From positions 3,573,001-3,637,000 of the forward strand of contig JAUCMP010000030.1 of NCBI GenBank assembly GCA_030770545.1: 64,000 bases of DNA. Direction: 5' to 3'. Positions 13,301 through 27,640 of the stretch are shown here, piece by piece (position 1 is the stretch's first letter; every line of letters begins with the position of its first letter). The notes under the pieces were generated by a model that worked only from the letters and a program-made list of their open reading frames with translations, was not told the origin of the DNA and ran no database searches. A program made the translations under genes and the position numbers. The DNA is from Macropodus opercularis (Eukaryota > Chordata > Actinopteri > Anabantiformes > Osphronemidae).

Positions 13301-16300
13301 GCACTAAAGGTCTGGAGGAGAGAGCCCCTGAAGACTAGGTAGACAGACAAACCGTGTCCAAGCAGAAGTGTCTGCGGGGCTGGTGACCGACCTGGCTTGC
13401 AAGGGATGGGCTGCAGTGGCAGTGTCATCTGGGAGTCAGAGGTGACTGGCAGGGGCTGGGTGTTTGGGTGGAAAGCTGGTATCATCACATACGGCATGTT
13501 CACCTGCTGGGACAAGAGACAGACGCAGTTCACGTGCTGGGATGAGCAGAGCTGTGAGCAGCAACACCAGCTACGTTAGAGCGAAGCCAAGTTGTCTTAT
13601 AATGATACTGTGATCTACGCGAGGAACCGAAGGTGTTTATGTGTCATCTGAGCCAGTTGTGCTGCTTCCTGCAGCTAAAATGGCTGCTCGGTGTTCCCCA
13701 CGGCCAGCGGCTGCTGTGGGAACTAGTGAACGGCTGGAGCCGGCCGGCGTGAAGGCTGAGAGGGGAGCAAACCTGGATCTGCTGCTGAAGCAGGTTGATC
13801 TTATGCTGCTGCTGGATCAGCTGCTGCTGCTGCTTCGCGATCTGAAACACAAGACATGTTCATTGTGACGCATGCACAGACCACACAGTGAAACAGTTCA
13901 ACACCTGGTAACTGAATCATTCAGGTGAACCGGGCCACACCAGCCTGAGTCACCGGTTGCAAATCAAGTCAAATCACGCTGTAATGTAGGCGGACGTCCT
14001 TTTGTACAATAAAACCAAAACGTGACGATTCAGATTCAAGCGTGTGCAGCTGCTCTTCTACCGCATCAGACCAGACCTGATAATATCAATATTAATAATA
14101 TTTATTTTGGTGTCCAGTCTAGGATTTACACTGAGTAACAAACACAGAGGCTTTGTGTGTGTGAAGCCTGAACAAAGATGCTTTTAAATTTGATCTGTCT
14201 CATTTGCTTAGTCTATGCTTCTTCATATACATTCAAATCACACACAGACGCACAAAAGCACTTTTAGTTCCCTCAATTGTTGTCGTGAGACAAGGGCCGA
14301 GCAGCGGTACCTGCTCCTGCTGCTGTCGAGCCAGCTCCATCTGTTGCTGCTGCTTCTCCAGCAGCAGGGCGGCCATGTTCCTCTGTTCAGAGTGGGCTCC
14401 CAGCAGCTGCTCCCTCAGGCCGCTCAGCTGGTTGATCATCATCAGCAGCTGGAACTCCTTCTCGGCCAGGGACTCTGGGGTACCTGCAGGGGCCCGGCAG
14501 AGTCAGCTGCCACTGCTCGTTGCACAAAAGTAGCACAGACATGGTTGCAGTGTGTGGAGTCTGACCTTTGAGTTGTCCTGTCCCCACCGTGCTTTTATCC
14601 AGAAGTTTGTCCCTCCAGTCAGCATTCAGCAGCTTCTCAATGGTGGGCATTACTGTTAACAGGACACAACAGCTACTCAGCACAAGATGGCAGGAGAAAT
14701 ATATTCTGCCAAATAAAATCTGTCTGACACCAAACTACTTTCTCAGCCTCGTCCGTCTTCCTAATGGCATTGATTGAAGAAGGCGTTTGAGGTGCCGAAG
14801 GGCAGAGGTTGTTTGTGCGTCTGGGAGAAGTTTTGAGTGTTTGAGTGGATCAATATTTGGACAGAGAACAATCCAAGGTCAGCTGGTAAAGAGAATTTGA
14901 GAAAAATGTGAGGCGAGGACTTCAGGCTGGTGAAAGACTTGAGGGCAGAGAGAGTCTCGGAGCAGCAGCCTTTTAATTCACATGTGAGGGATAGAATAAA
15001 AGCAGCTAAATCCCCCTGAACCCATTCAGGAGCCACACAACAAGCCTGCTTCGCTACACAAACCGCCACTTCAACGCATCGATTTCCAGCAGCCTGCATT
15101 GTTTATTGCTGAATAGCAGAGAATGTAGTGCACTTCAACACTCAAAACATAGAGCCGCCAAGTCTGCTCACTGAGAAAATTGTATGGCAGCGCACATCTA
15201 TGCCAGTCAGAACGAACGGCATGAAACCCAAGTGCAGCGACGTGAACACTGGGAACTTTCAGACACCCTCAAACGCATCACAGCTAAATGCTAACACTTC
15301 CCACAGTAACAGCGTTGAGTGGATGTTCAGCTGTGTCATCACAGGAGATACGTTGCATGATGACATCTAAGAGCTGCTTTCTGCACAGAAAAGCTGGATG
15401 AGTGAAAAGACAGAAGAATTCGCTGTCTGGGCACCATGAGAGGTGAACAGTGTCATGGGAGTTTATTAGCTATTGGTCCAACTGTAAACTCCTACATTAG
15501 CCATCTTGTCTTAGACCTCAAGGCTCCTTCTGCTCCAACAGAACCTTGCTTCTCAGAGCTGGTCTGCTGGTGGTTCCTAGAGTTTCTACCTGTAGAACAG
15601 GAGGCAGAGCCTTTAGCTCCAAGCTCCTCTATGTGGAACCAGCTTCCAGTTCAGGTTCTAGCAGCAGACGCCCTCTCTGCTTTAAAACTAGGCTGAAACC
15701 TTCCTTTCTGACAAAGCTGATGGTTCCAGATGGTTCTGGTTTCTCTGATCCATCTCTTGCTCCATGTGGCATCTGTTGGGTTTAGTTGTGTAAGGTCTCA
15801 AACGTTACTTGTGCCTTGTGGTAACGGTTGAATTGGAACCACAGAAATAAAACTGAACTGAATTGATTAAAAGCGTTAAGTGATGAACAGCCAATAATAG
15901 CACTACTACCAGTTAACCTAGGATAAGATGGGAAACGCGTAAAGGAGCCACTGGGTAAGAGTTTCAACAGACCTTCCTTGAAGCTGGAGGGAGCTTCTGG
16001 GCGATCCTGCGTCCTGGCCTCCATGGGGCTTTGCCTGTGAGGAAGCTCCTTACCAGGAGAACCCTCCTGGCAGGACACAGAGGAATGAGCACATCTCACA
16101 GTGGAGCACAGGAAGAGCACACCTCCTACCTTCACATACCAATCTCAGACACCTGTGCACAGGGTTGGGTGCCTGCTGTGGCGTCCTTACCGAAGGGGAG
16201 CGGGAGAGTGGCGGGGTGAGCTGGCGGGCCTCCAGCGGCTGATTTCCAGACCAGTTGCGTGGGAGAGATGCTTTAGGGGGCTCAGTAGTAATAGCAGGTC

Positions 16301-16406
16301 GGCCTCCTCCGCTGGACTCCTCCTGTTCTACCTTGACTCCAGCATCTGCCATGCTGACATCCCCGCTGGAGAGACGCTGCAGTGCTGGAGGGCTGGGCTC
16401 AACCAT
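7399..16406 (-). CDS. sox13: Transcription factor Sox13 (SoxD group)
   Basis: SoxD proteins bind AACAAT-type sites through an HMG box and dimerise through a coiled coil; they have no activation domain of their own and modulate other factors. I can chain 13 coding exons with GT-AG ends: 16407-16191, 16066-15973, 14652-14566, 14483-14311, 13841-13773, 13503-13392, 12280-12204, 11795-11630, 11046-10934, 9683-9578, 9336-9166, 8356-8140 and 7672-7399. The phases agree and the total is 624 codons plus stop (human SOX13 is 622 aa, recalled). The leucine-zipper and glutamine-rich coiled coil covers about residues 133-213 (ESLAEKEFQLL, then KQQQQLIQQQHKINLLQQQ). The QVNMPYVMIPAF block follows, then GFLGDGDVVTQAIHDAQQLL (about 332-355). 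The HMG box starts about residue 426 (RPMNAFMVWAK), is split after SKILG, and ends near RPKRTC. The C-terminus SEGELVLLTD is typical of SOX13 rather than SOX5 or SOX6. I use the ATG at 16404-16406; an upstream coding exon adding a short N-terminus is possible, because this exon has one base before the ATG. Confidence 0.96.
12505..12800 (+). mobile_element. Tc1/mariner-like transposon remnant (3' part)
   Basis: This stretch matches the 3' end of fish Tc1-like transposases: a PDLNxxExxWD-like start, a region equivalent to TSTEDLW (ccacagaagatctgtgg), and the C-terminal segment before the stop, all broken by frameshifts. It is followed by the familiar AT-rich end (aaaataaatgtttaacacg). A second copy lies at about 48930-49150. 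It sits in a sox13 intron and is not functional. Confidence 0.7.
15478..15870 (+). mobile_element. LINE fragment (L2/Rex1-like), copy A, 3' end
   Basis: The block encodes, in fragments, the ORF2 C-terminal motif MWNQLPVQVL and KTRLKPSFLT. It is highly similar to the minus-strand copies at 38.9-40.1 kb and 58.7-59.3 kb. It ends in a tail like gaactgaattgatt, as fish L2-like elements do. It lies in the sox13 intron between the exons ending at 15973 and starting at 14652. It is 5' truncated and dead. Confidence 0.75.
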
Positions 16407-16407
16407 T

Positions 16408-19400
16408 CTGTTAAAGGCAGGAACAACACACCAATTATGACTGCTGTCATGTGGGTGTGGTGCCAGTTTTGGCTTGGAAGGTATTACCACAGCTAAGGAC
16501 AGAGAACAGAACACGTTTCCTATGGAGGAGCCGTCTGATCTGCAGCATCTCAAGTGTCTACAGGCTCTGCTGGGTTCTCCTGAGCAACGCTAACATGCAG
16601 ATGCTTTCAACACAAAGAAACTCAGGTGCTAAGATGAGACCTGATCAGCGCTGGGTGCGAACTTTATGAACAACCAAACGATCAAGTTCTGAAACATTTA
16701 CAGCAAGCGTTTTCAAAAGGCAGGGTCGCGTCTGGGCCAGTCAGAAATAAAGTCACTTTCACAAGTTGGTGGGTCGTTGGCAGAGACGCGTATTGTCTCC
16801 GTGTGTGCGTACAAGTGACAGCAGGCAGAGACAGGCTGAACCACAGTGAACCTGAACAAATCAACTCAAGCTCGTGTGTGTGAGAGTTTTATTTCCCAGC
16901 TCTGCAGCAGGAGGAAAGAAAAACACAGCAGACAGCAGAACAAAACAAACAGAACACACAGGGGCAGAAAGTGCACATATATATAAAGAGGCAGAAAAAA
17001 GCCATTGTTGGAGCCAGGGAACAAAGGAAGCCAGGACAATGGGGGAGAGGCTGACAAAAGCCGCCGGCCGCAGGAAACAGGCCGGATAACAATGCCAGCG
17101 GAATGTGCCGACCAACTCGGGAACACGGAAAAAAAAATAAAAACAGTGGAGCGCCATCGTTCTGGGGAAAGCACGATGTTTACAGCCCCCAGCCCTCCAC
17201 CCTCCTCCCCCTGAACAAAGCCACCTGTCTGCCAGGGTCCAAGGCGCCCAACCTCAGCGATGTGTGTGCGGGCCCGGCCAACACAACACAGCCGAGAGCC
17301 GGATCGCACCGTGAAGCAGCGAAAGGAAGGAGCCGCAGCTTCGACGCCGCACCTGTGGGATTCACGCCGCCATGCACCGGCTTTCTGTTAGTCCAGTAGC
17401 TCAGCGACCACCGCTAGCATCTGCTAAGATGATCCCCAACGCCAGCATCGTGTCCTCAGCTCCTCCAAGTCCTGTACGCATCACCAGGCCGCCTGAAGCT
17501 GGAGCACCGCCTCAGTCCAACACGCTACAGGGCCAGGCTTGCTCTTCTGCACTGGACGCATGGTACAGTCAGCGTCTGAGTCTGGACCAGGCCTGAGCCT
17601 CCACGGTGAAACACGGTTTCCTTAGCAGCTGGACTTGTGCTACTCACAGAGAATCCACAGTTCACAAACATGAAATGACAGTAATCATCGTCTTCTTTTC
17701 AATAACTTGCTTGACCTGACAACTAAAACAAATCCAATCCGTGTTAACCCAGGTGTCCTGATAAGGACAGTTCTTCATTTAATGAGCTCTCCACACAACA
17801 CGATGCACCTCAACACAAGGCCACCTGTCCTCCACGCCCGTAAACCTGCACGAATCTGTGTGTTAATATCTGTGTGCGTGTGTTTATTCAAATCATGAAT
17901 CATAAAAAGAAACATTTTACACAAGTAAAGGGACAATAAATGCAGCTGGGCGTGGGGAATAACAGCTCTGTCATTTAGTGCCACCTGCTTGACTGCTGTT
18001 GACTCTGACAGTGATAGCACACTGTGTGTTTGAACATGCCACGATCTAAACCTCGTTTCCAACACACTCATCCCGCCGGAATAAAACATGAGCAGTACTG
18101 AACCCACAGGGATCTGCATCAGGCTAATCTGGTCTGATTGCTGCGTTAGGTGCGGCGCTTAAGGAAGCTAAACGGAGGCATAAGAAGGGCAGGAGGGGAA
18201 CCGGCCAACAGCAGCATCTGTGGGCGGTTGATTGTGTGAAGGCAGGGGGTCAAGTTCTGTCCCACGCTGGAAGTTATTCCTGGGTCTCCCCCAACATGTC
18301 CAGCTGCCACAGGTGGCTTTCACACGCCTGCACAGGCTGTATGGGAGTCACCCCAAGCAGAGGTTTGCTCAGAGCTGGTGACAGCGAGGAATGCATCAAG
18401 GTGTGTTTCACAAGCACAAAGGCTTTTTTTAACAATGCCTTCAGTCTCGGCTAGAACAATGCAGAGCAGTCCAGGTTTCCACTTCCCGACGAGTTAAACG
18501 GACGACTGCACCCATGTGGAACCTGACCTTTGAATGCATGTAATGTCTTTGTGTTGCATGATCAGAATAGCACAGCGAGGGGATCTTAGACAGCCCTGTT
18601 GTCAGACCACCTACAGCGTGTCTTAGCACAATCAGCAGACCCCAGAGCAGCTGTCGAGCTAAACTGAGCGCCACAAAGTGACCCAAACGTCTGCAACCAC
18701 TGCCCCACATTGAAGCAGGTGGAGCGTCGCTGGGCTAAAGCCAGGCTTGCTTTTGAAGGGAGAGATGAGCAGTCTTCATATTAACAGGTGGCCGAGGCTC
18801 CGTTACAGTAGCTTCCTGGTTTCATCCTTTGCAGCTAAAATGTGGCCTGAAATAAAAGTAGCAGCAGTGAAATATAAACATAAGCTGCAAAGCTGGTTGA
18901 AAAGGAAATGTCCTAATAGCTTTTCAACAATAGGTTGACTCAAATCTGTAAGCAACCAAAACACAAGTGACTTTAAAAGTCTCCAAATTTCACTTCACTA
19001 AGGCTCAACCTGAAGAAATGACTCACTTTCAACAGGCCTCCAGATGTATGCGTTTATTTAATTTCCAGGAAACTGGTGACACAATGAGAAATAAGTAACC
19101 AACAACTACAACTACGGGGAATCGTAGATTCTGTTCAGTGTGGCCGACGGGGGAACTAAACAAGAACTAAACTGATTTCAGGCCCCGACTAAATCTGCAG
19201 CAACTGTTCACGTTGACTGTCTCGCTCAGCTGTAGATTCATTCCTTTGCTACCAGTTTAATTAAGTATTGTTGAAGTTGGAATCCATCCTGACTAATAAT
19301 AGTCGGGACTACACCTCTGTCCTGCTGGAGGAGGCGGCGGTGGAGGTACGTGCCTCTGGCCGCAGATAAAATCAGCACCGACAACACTGAAACCTCAGAC

Positions 19401-22400
19401 TTCCCATGACACAAGAGTCACTTCACACAAAACCTTCAGTTACCCAACAAGTTGTAACACGTAAAAGCCGACATTCCCCCCAGGAGACTGCCTCCGCAAA
19501 TCCTTTCTGTTGTTCTCGCTTTCTTTTACTTTCTTCCTTTGTTTCCTTGTTGCCCTCCCTCCTCCTACTAGAGCAGGCTTCTGGGTTTCTACCGTCCTTG
19601 CCGTCGTTCCAACTAGTGCCTGAGGCAGGACTGCACACAACAGACTGAGACCGTGCGCCAGGAGCCAGTCACAGCAGTTGAGAGAAGCAGGATCAAGTGT
19701 TCGACATCTAAACAGGTTTACTTGGTAGTAAACAAAACGGCATTTCCACCGTCAGCCTCTGACAGCGACGCACAACAGAGCGCGTACGACACCTCACGCC
19801 TTTCTTTACATACTTCCACAGCCGGTTCTATCACGCTGTTGTCAGCAGCCTTTCAGGACTGTGCTTCCAGTGCGTTTCCAACCTGCTGTGCAGTCGTGTT
19901 GAGACAAGTGTGAAGCGATGTATAAACAAATGTTTGGGGAAATGTTTCACCGTGAGCACTATTTGCTTAGGGATGATAAAACAATCCAGCTCCCGTCTGC
20001 CTACAGGCCGATCACAGCCAGACAAGTCGCTCTGCTTCACTTCTGCTCATCACACAGACAAGTCCCACGTCCCATTGGGAGCTTAAAAGTCAAGTGGACT
20101 CACCTGGTCGCGCTGCGTGGACGCGTGGAGATCCAACAGCGCTGCCTGACGGGAACAGAGCTGCTGACACAAGTCATGACCGTCTATGCTCGGCTCAGCG
20201 GTGAAGGCCTGTCTTTTCAACTCCCGTGTCACCTCCGAACCCACCCCTCTCCCCCTCTCCCCCTCTCCTCCACCAGTACAAAGAGCCTCTTCACATCCCA
20301 CCGTACGGGCTGTATTTGCATAATTAGCATGCTGTAGCAGGTCACCCAGCAGCGATACCCATCAAGCATCAACCCACCAACAGGTGTGATTGCGGTCAGA
20401 TAAGAGCCTTCATCAGCCTCAGACACTTTCTAACAAGGTCGGCTTTATGCTCACGTACGGTTTCCTGGACACGCCACCGACGAGGTCAGAATAACGCTGC
20501 AGCTCAGAGACGCAGAGGCCAGCGACCTGACGAACCGCATTACTCGTCATCAGACGTTTCAAAACGCGTCATTTACTACTTAATTTACGACAGACCTGCA
20601 TCATCACTTAATTGATGCCTTTGGGGCTTCGCTTTTCACAGGTTTTATTATTTTAAAAACATCATTTGCATTAACTGACTCATAAGAACACGCCTCCGTT
20701 TCACACGCAGCATTTAAAACTGCTGGACACACTAAACTGCAGAACTCATGCTATTACCTTTTACAACTGAGGACGTAGGGTCTCCATCAGGAACATCGCT
20801 GCCTTTCTGCCTGCACAAGCGAGTGTTTAAATTTAAACGCGTGGCCTTAACATTCTAACCACAACCTTTAAAGCTCAAATCATCCCCGTGTAGAGGAACC
20901 GTGCTCGCGGTGTGTGGCCTTCAGCTGGCGTCTCCTCCGACGCTCACTCTGATCTGAAGTCAACGGACATGGAGACACGTTCGAACGCCCGGCGTCTCCC
21001 CCGCACACTGAACACATCGTACGCAGACAACATGGGAAAAGAAGCGTCTTCCTCCCTGTTCTGCCGCCTTTTACACATACAAGCAGAAATAAAAACTTCA
21101 CCAACCTGAGGTGGAATCTGCACAAAAAGCCGGTGACCTCCAACACAAAAACCCCACACACTTCAATCTCCTGAATTTCAACCGAGCACATTTTTACTTG
21201 CTTTACAAAGCTTTTCATACTGCACTTGTTTGCTTTTCAAACCATTTACCTCGCTTTTATTTACCACTACCCGACTCACGCCAAGAAAAGTTCAGACGCA
21301 GCTTTTCAGTGAGACTTCAAGGCCATCCAGCAGAACACTTTACGAACACGCTAAAGATCACACCGACAGCTGATAAAGGCTCAAAGCCGTGGGTTTGGGT
21401 TTGCATTATTGGAAAGGCTGGTGAAGACACACTAACAGCACTGGGCCTCATTACAGAATGAGCTCTCAGGGCTGGGACACAAAGGCCTGGCTCTCTTCTC
21501 CGTTCCTTCCCCTCTCTTGCGCTGTTCTCCTGCCTTTTGATGTCAAGAGTACTGAACCACAGTCTGAAGAATAAGCTCATCTGCAGCTTTTTCTAAATCC
21601 TGCTTTGAGCGTGTGTGTGCGTCTGTGAGAGCCACATACGCCCTGATCAGGTGCTGTTTGTGGTTGCTGGTCGGTCATCAAAGAGCCGTTGATGCAGACG
21701 TCACTGAGACTACATTTTACTGTGCCTCTTTCCTCGTGGACCAGGGACAGTCCCACAGGACGCACGTCCCTAATTCACAATTCAAATTTCCTTGATACCA
21801 GATGTGGCAGAGAATGATTTATTCAGACAATGTTGGACACAGACTGGTTTTAATTTACAATTACATCGCTTCTCTTTCTGATGACACAAGTTTATGAAAA
21901 TGTCATATTTTTACATACATGTCAAGGGTGAATAGTGATCTAGATGTTCAGCAGTGAGCATGGACACACAGCCATTACTGCACTGACACGGTGAAAAGCC
22001 AACTAATACAAGCAAGATGAAGGCCTAGAGGTAGAAATTCAACCACGGCCTCGGAGAGCTGAGACGTGGCACAAACACTTTCCTGCACGTTTGCTAGTTG
22101 GCTGTAATCCTGCATTATCGTTTGTACTGGTGAACCACAACCAGCAGTTCTCCCTGCACCATGATCTACTGTATTGGCAAGTGGATGTGATGAGGTTTTA
22201 ACAAGGTCTTATAACAACACCAATAAACAGCAGAACGGCTTCGGCCTGTGGTCAGGAAACCAGGGAGGACGAGTCAAACTTTCCTGACGCTCTCCACACC
22301 ACTAGACCACTGCTCTCTGGGTGTTCCTGGGTCTCCAGTCAGGGCTGTCAGGTGACGTAGCTTTCGCCTGTGTTTGCTCCTGTGCTCTGGTCCGGCACAG

Positions 22401-25400
22401 CTGACCGAGGAGGAACGACTCTACGGCTGCAGTAAACGTTATTTAAAAGGCCTCAGCTCTTCATCACCTGTCAGGACTGTGACCTCCTCCCGTGGAAAGT
22501 GTAATAATGTGAGTCCACGTCTGAATCCTGGGTCCTACAGGTTGTGTCCTACAGCCTGAGGTTAACGTGATCAGAGGGGGGTCGCTGATGAAACGTATGT
22601 AATATTTCATTACAGTAATATGCTTTTACCGAAGTCGCATGTGAGCACGTGTTACTGTACAAGGCTGCTGTCAGAGCATGAACCTCCCTCTCGCCGTCGA
22701 ACAAAGCTTCCTAAATAAGACGTATAAATGGGCTGATGACACGACTGCACAAAGACGCGAGGAGGCAGAGAGGAGAACAGGACTCTGGCTTTAGTCACGG
22801 CCCTTTTATTTGTCTGCTTTTCACAAGCACAGGTTAAAAAGCAGCCATTTTTCTTTTCAAGCCTCTCTCTCTGTCCGTCATCCCTTTTGCTCTCACTCTT
22901 GCGCTCTCTGAAACAGGTCGTCTATTGTGGCGGATAGCAAAAGGCTACTGTGGCATTTATCAGAGGGGGGGCGGGGCCTGGAGGGGGAGGAAGACAAAAC
23001 AGCGTCCCAATGAAGAGATAGAACAAGAGAAAGGGAAGAAAGGATGTGTATGAAGGCCACTTTTTCTCTTCCCTCACAAAGCCCCAGCACCTCCACCCCT
23101 TCCACCCCCTGCTCCTTCAGGCTAGCTCAGACAAAGGAGGCCCGGCTCTCACAATGTGCTCTCTCCTCTAGCCCGGCACACTTTATATCCTCACTCCATT
23201 CAACCGCTGCTTCTTGAGAGCACCCAAGTGTGCACGGCCTGTGTGTGTATGCATGCGTGTGTGTTTTATGGACTTTGTAATGGTGGTGGGGGTCTATGTT
23301 TGCTGAGGGTCTTATAGACCAGGGGGCCCGGGCTCTCAGGGGTTACTATGGAAACGCCTTTGAGAAGTAAGCAGCACAACAGGTGATTTTGCCGAGGTCC
23401 TGTTCATCTCGGCGCTGAGGCGCTGCAGGGGGTCTCTGCTGTGTGTGCATGTGTGCTGCTGATGCCACAAACAAGTTGGAGCCATAGGTCTTAACCAGCT
23501 CCAATAAGCTGGAGATCATGTCTGAAGATGCCGGATGGACACCGTAATGACACGACGCCGGGCCTCGCACACACAGACGACACCGGTCAGCGTGTGACGG
23601 CAGGAAAACACCAAGTTAAGCCGAGTCCAGCTACGTTCCACTAAGCCACCAGCCTGAAGGCCGTGACGTTACAGTGCGCATGGTAAAAATATTTACCAAC
23701 TGAGCTGCTCCAGTAAAACACCACCACCACCGTCGAGTCCCGCAGCAAGGAAGACGGCGTCATGGAGCAGCTCAAATGCGGAGGAGAACGTCACGGTTTC
23801 CAAAACCCAAATGAGCTTCCGTCAACTCGAAGCTTCCTCCCTCACGGACTCCCTTCCTCCTTCGCTCCCGTCATAGGCAGCTGCTGGAGGCTCTGTCACT
23901 TGCTTCTTTTCAGCTTTCTTTTATTTGAAATATAATCAGTCAGTCAATCAAACTTGGTCACAGGTAACAGCAATAAAATGAGGTAACAAAACAGTAGCTA
24001 AGAGAATGAAAGTAGACAAAAACAAGACAAACTATTATACAATGTGTACAAGCCCCATTCAAGTCCCGTTGCCAGATTCGTAAACTGGAATAAAAAGCTG
24101 ATTTCCAAAGGTAGCGCATTCCATAACTATATTAAATATTAAAACAGGATAATCATGACAGCAAAAAGAAGAGACTCAGAGCATTCATCAAAGCCAGGCT
24201 GTTACTTTCTTGCCATTATTTTCAGTCACAAATACACCAGTATTGTGTGATAAGTCTTTTTCCCCCGTGACACAAACTGCTACAAACACAAGTTAAGCAC
24301 ATAACCGTACACTGGTTGCTGCATTAACACACATTTATTTTGTCGCAGTCCTTTTCCCAGAATTAGTCACTGCAGCAGGAATTCTGGATTATTCCACAAC
24401 CGCTAATCCACCATTATGGCTTTTTTAGTAAGGTTTGTTAATAGCTAGGAAATAAGGAACCGGCTGATCTGGAAGCCAATGCCATCTTGCTGTACAATCC
24501 ACAGAACGGCGGTGGCTTTAATCAGCCTACGGAGAGCGAACTGATCGAGGCCAGCGCGCCGTCGTTCGCTGTCTGACGACGTTCAGGCTTCACACTCTGC
24601 AGGAGTTTTGTTTTCGTACACGACACACTGATAACGAAGTTACATTTATCTGGGTGGTTTCTCCTCCAATTGTGTGACACTTCAGTGAATGATAAAACCA
24701 AGAGGCATGAAAAAGAAATGCTCATCTGCCAACAGAGGAACAGCAGCGAGCAGAGGACGGCGATGGACGCTTCCCTACTGCTGACGTTCAGAGTAAGGTG
24801 TTCGTCCACCGTGGTCAAAGTCATAGTCAACTACAGCATTAACAAAAAGCTGCTTATACAAAGCAGGCACATAATGGCTTACTGTCATTTTAGATTTCAC
24901 TGATTTCAAAAGGAAATGCAAATCCTGCCACTGGACTGCTGTGGTGCAAACAAACAGTCTTTGGTCGTTTGCAAATGACCACACACACACACACACAGTC
25001 CTGTTTAAAAAAACTTAAGGTTTCATATGGACAACAGAGCGTTGTTGGGTCCGGGGAAAGTCATGTAAATGAACCAGGAAACTGGGAGGTTTATTTGTGT
25101 GGATGGGACTCGTGCATCAATAGAGTGTTTGTGAATTCTTCCCGATTGGTGCAGAAATAAACAAATCTGCTGGAAAGAAGGACGGCAACAAACTGATTAT
25201 GCCTTTACCTTCGCTCACGGCAAACACAAAAAAGCTGTTGTGAGCACTTCTCTGATGCAAATGAGCCGGTGCGTCAAAGCAGAGGAAACGTCCAAAAGCT
25301 AACAGAGGCTTTCTGTCATTGTGTCAAGTTGCCTAAGTCACTTTGTCTCCGTTTGGGCTCATCTCTGCTCGTCTGCAGGCTTTCGACACCAACAGCAGGT

Positions 25401-26101
25401 TCTCAAGCACTTAAGCACAGAAACCTGCTCGTTCATGTCCCGCTTGTCAAACAATGCAGGGCCGTTATGTGATGCGCATTATGGGAACAGCAGACAAAAG
25501 CAAACCTGTGGTTCACAAAGATCACGACTTAAAACACACACCACATACTTCCCAACAAAAGCTTCCCTCCCATTTCTGCATTTACCAAAACACACCTTGG
25601 TCTTGTAGGAGCTTGCACTGCGGCATCGCGTGCTGAACGAGCAGGCAGGCCAGCGAACACGCAGGGAAAGTTCCCAAAACTCAAGTGCTGTTTGCGGGTT
25701 TTGTTCTTTCTGGATTAAAAAGTTGAGAAGTGCCAGGAGAAACGCACGGCAGCTTCCGTCCTTTCTTGTTGGAAAGTGATTTACAGCTGCTGCTGAATGG
25801 CCTGCCCCAGCTTTACTCCTGCATTATTAGCATGCTATTATGAGCTTATGACAGCAGTCACGGCCGAGCGAGCGCACAGTCAAAGCACAGCTGGAAGAAT
25901 GTACATTTTAAAAAACCTGCTTAATCCTCAGCATTCTAGGGCGGAACACGCAGACACACAAACAGCCGCGTGTGCCTCAACGCTGCTGCGGAGCCTTACC
26001 TTCGGACCTGCAGGGATGCTGCGCTGGCTGCGAGGCGCACACTGGCCCCTCTCGCCTGTGAGACCAGCACTTTATCACCCGCCCAGCGTCGGCCACTGTC
26101 T

Positions 26102-26136
<35 letters not shown>

Positions 26137-27420
26137 TTCCTATAAACTTCCTACGCCGCAGCTCTCTCTCTCTTTAACGCAGCTAAATGTGGACGGTGTC
26201 TTTTAAAAGTCCACATTTTCTTCCACATTCTGTACACGCTGCACTCACAGGGAACAGGCGGAGAAGTTCGCACCTCAGGCTGTTGCTATTTCAAGCACTT
26301 ACCCTAAATATACGGTTGTCGGCTCGGTGACGTTCACGTACGAGTCGAAAACGACTCCATCCTAATGGCTTACTTAGTATGTGAGCGGGCTGTTGCGTAA
26401 TGCAAAGGAGGACGCGCGAGGCTCGCTCTTATCACAGTTATGGTGAAGAATTAACCTGCACAATCGCACTTCATCCACCGTTTCAAGGCCCAGGACAGAA
26501 CACATTTGCCATTAGCACCTATCAAACCTGATCAGGCTCAGACGCGACACCACAATAAAGTTCCACACCACTAGTGTCTCTTGCCCAGAGACACAGCTTT
26601 AAAAAGAGATCAAGCAGTGATGAAGACGCGATGTGGACGAGACTGTCACCTGTCAGTCAAACAGCCAGGTCGAAGGTTTAGCCCTCGCGGGTCAAAGGAC
26701 ACCAGCAGCCAGAGGGTCGTATTTAAAGGGCTGCTGAACCCTGTGCCGCAGTGTTTGATTGTCTCGGCCTCACGCCGCGCTGAAGGAGAGGCTGACACGC
26801 ACACACACAAACGCACACACACAGCTTTATTGTGCATTGTGGTGCGGCTCTCTGCACTCCTGGTTCACTAGGATTCAGAGAACAATGTCTGGAGGATGCA
26901 GGAGGTCATGAGGGGAGACAGAAAAAGCCTTAATGTGCTCTGCTGCATGGACACATCTGACCATTCATAATCCAGGACCACTCATTTAAAAGAGTTGGAA
27001 GAACAAGGCCTGGAAGCATGTTGTGCACAAGAAGGCATCCGTGTGTCAATCCAGTAGTTTTCCACATGGAAACCCTGCGGAGACTAGATGTCGCTGTGTC
27101 CAGATGCATTTCTTTCTATAGCCTGAGCCTCTTATGCTGCTCATAAAGATAAGCGTCCTGTTATTTTGTGAGCCAAACCTGTGAGAAGAGGCCATTATGT
27201 TACACACAACAACAACATCTCGAAGTCTCTTGCACAAACCTGTTTGTCAAGTTGCAGCTGTACCTCAGATCCATATATGCAGAAACATTCTGTCTCGCAA
27301 CAACTCAACAAAGACATTCTGTAGCAGCTACTCAATAGTGGAACTAGCATCTATTTATTGTGATAAACAAGGACATACTTAAGTTTTCTGACACTTATCT
27401 CGCTTGTCTTAGAATAGACA
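16408..27420 (-). other. Large 5' intron of sox13, no gene recognised
   Basis: This stretch upstream of the first coding sox13 exon holds no exon, RNA gene or transposon that I can identify. Open frames are short and carry no recognisable domain. 17,030-17,370 is GC- and CpG-richer than its surroundings and could be an internal promoter. Simple repeats include (GT)n at about 26,106-26,134 and (AC)n at about 24,979-24,997. Confidence 0.5.
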
Positions 27421-27424
27421 CACG

Positions 27425-27640
27425 ACTGGTGCTGTAGTGCTCACAGCAAGAAGGTCCTGGGTCCAATTCCCCAGGAGTCTGCGTGTTCTCCAGTTTCCTC
27501 CCACATGTAATGAGGTAGACTGTGGAGTCTGGTCTGTAGGTGTGAGAGCCTGTGTTTGTCTGTGTCCATATGTGGCTGTGATGGACTGGAGACCTGTCCA
27601 GGCTGAACCCGCCTCTCGCTGATTGTAGGTTAATGGTGAG
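27425..27640 (+). mobile_element. tRNA-like short interspersed element, copy 1
   Basis: The block reads ctgtagtgctcacagcaaga, then gtcctgggtccaattccc, cagtttcctcccacatg, and ctgtgatggactggagacct. This order of boxes is a common fish short repeat with a tRNA-like head (a B-box-like ggtccaattcc). A second, more diverged copy is at about 42,055-42,260. I cannot name the family. It lies in the sox13 5' intron. Confidence 0.6.

Noticed and set aside
27425..27500. Functional tRNA gene in the tRNA-like head
   Set aside because: The B-box-like part is present, but no cloverleaf can be drawn and a second diverged copy shows it is a dispersed repeat.
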